From NCBI GenBank assembly GCA_020310875.1, contig CM035416.1:74731483-74795482 (forward strand): DNA of 64,000 nucleotides. Direction: 5' to 3'. Of this stretch, positions 63,508 to 64,000 are shown one piece after another (within the stretch, counting starts at the first letter, position 1; every line of letters begins with the position of its first letter). The notes below the pieces were generated by a model. It saw only the letters and a program-made list of their open reading frames with translations. It did not search any database and was not told the origin of the DNA. A program made the translations under genes and the position numbers. This stretch comes from Ceratopteris richardii (lineage: Eukaryota > Streptophyta > Polypodiopsida > Polypodiales > Pteridaceae).

Positions 63508-63717
63508 AGGAGACATCAAAATCAAGGAAAGGAAGGTCCCGACTGCTGCAGATTCAAGAAGTTCAACATTTGAAGAACTAAGAAGTGAAAGCTTGGAGTC
63601 AAAAGCCTGAGGAGAAGACTACTCGACATCAAGGAAAGCAAAAGGAGTCTATTGCGAAGTAAAGGTACATACATTGTTTGTAAAGCTTGAAGATTTCAAT
63701 ACACAGGTGGATACAAG

Positions 63718-64000
63718 ATGGGAGATGCTCTACAGATAGAGAAATTGGATAGGGAAAACTATCCTGCATGGTCAATGAGGATGGAAGCTCATCTTATGAG
63801 CAAAGATTTAATTGGTTACATCACAAGAGAAGAAGAGAAGCCAGAGTTCAGAGATCCTAGTGTTCCAACTAGGGAAGAATTAGCAGATCTGAAAAATTGG
63901 ATGAAGAAAGATGCTCAAGCTAGGAGCATCATCTATATGGGAGTCAATGATTACTTGTTACCTCATATTAGAGGTCTTGAAAGTGCAACTGACATATGGA
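63718..64000 (+). CDS. copia gag-pol, N-terminal part only
   Basis: Starts MGDALQIEKLDRENYPAW and stays open for 94 codons to the window edge, covering the first part of the gag domain (KDAQARSIIYMGVNDYLL, HIRGLESATDIW). The start is the same Met as in the intact copy at 47192, and the untranslated leader between primer site and ATG is similar in length. No lesions in the visible part. Confidence 0.9.
   Translation, partial: MGDALQIEKLDRENYPAWSMRMEAHLMSKDLIGYITREEEKPEFRDPSVPTREELADLKNWMKKDAQARSIIYMGVNDYLLPHIRGLESATDIW

Larger units (their letters stand above)
62482..64000 (+). mobile_element. 5' end of a further copia element, cut by the window edge
   Basis: LTR, primer site and start of gag of an element closely related to the one at 45918-52415. 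The gag frame is open to the window end, so the copy may be intact, but the remainder is not visible. Confidence 0.92.

Overview
This is a repeat-dense, AT-rich nuclear window from a land plant. The evidence is Ty1/copia, Ty3/gypsy chromovirus, CACTA (En/Spm), LINE and tRNA-SINE remains, initiator-Met-tRNA primer sites (TGGTATCAGAGC), and many copies of the plant telomere-type motif TTTAGGG inside dinucleotide arrays. I cannot name the species. I found no convincing host gene. The only intact long reading frame is the 1390-residue gag-pol of a young copia element.

Layout. 1-3093: decayed copia element ending in a short LTR. 3973-10311: complete but inactivated copia element with ATATC target duplications. 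11218-28375: an older decayed copia element whose 3' LTR is split by an 11.96-kb minus-strand insertion (16269-28228, target duplication CATCT). That insertion is a tandem structure of three LTRs and two internal regions. 28385-29075: another copia scrap, minus strand. 29090-34300: simple-sequence arrays with telomere-like motifs and a roughly 2.2-kb repeated segment. 34690-35450: decayed CACTA-type (TNP2) transposase with a recognisable intron. 35800-36889: Ty3/gypsy chromodomain remnant plus LTR. 36890-38750: decayed copia end plus LTR. 38751-39977: GC-richer sequence without an assignable gene. 39994-40158: tRNA-derived SINE with 16-bp target duplications. 40290-42280: foldback element carrying a 5'-truncated LINE (40613-42143). 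42310-42545: short tandem repeats.

44701-55537 is the most notable structure. It is a 10.8-kb CACTA-like element with ends CACTACAACA/TGTTGTAGTG, a TTC target duplication, and subterminal arrays of a CGGTATAAGCGT-type unit. It also holds three exon-like modules with splice signals and long (TA)n/(TG)n/CCCTAAA arrays. No transposase is visible, so it looks non-autonomous. Nested in it is a structurally intact copia element (45918-52415), whose two 1043-bp LTRs show only two differences by eye.

57117-60855 is a 5'-truncated minus-strand copia copy, 61379-61801 a gag-like zinc-knuckle fragment, and 62482-64000 the 5' end of another copia element running off the window. The window is best read as several generations of nested insertions. 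Most element genes are broken, and only the copia element at 45918-52415 appears able to encode its own proteins.
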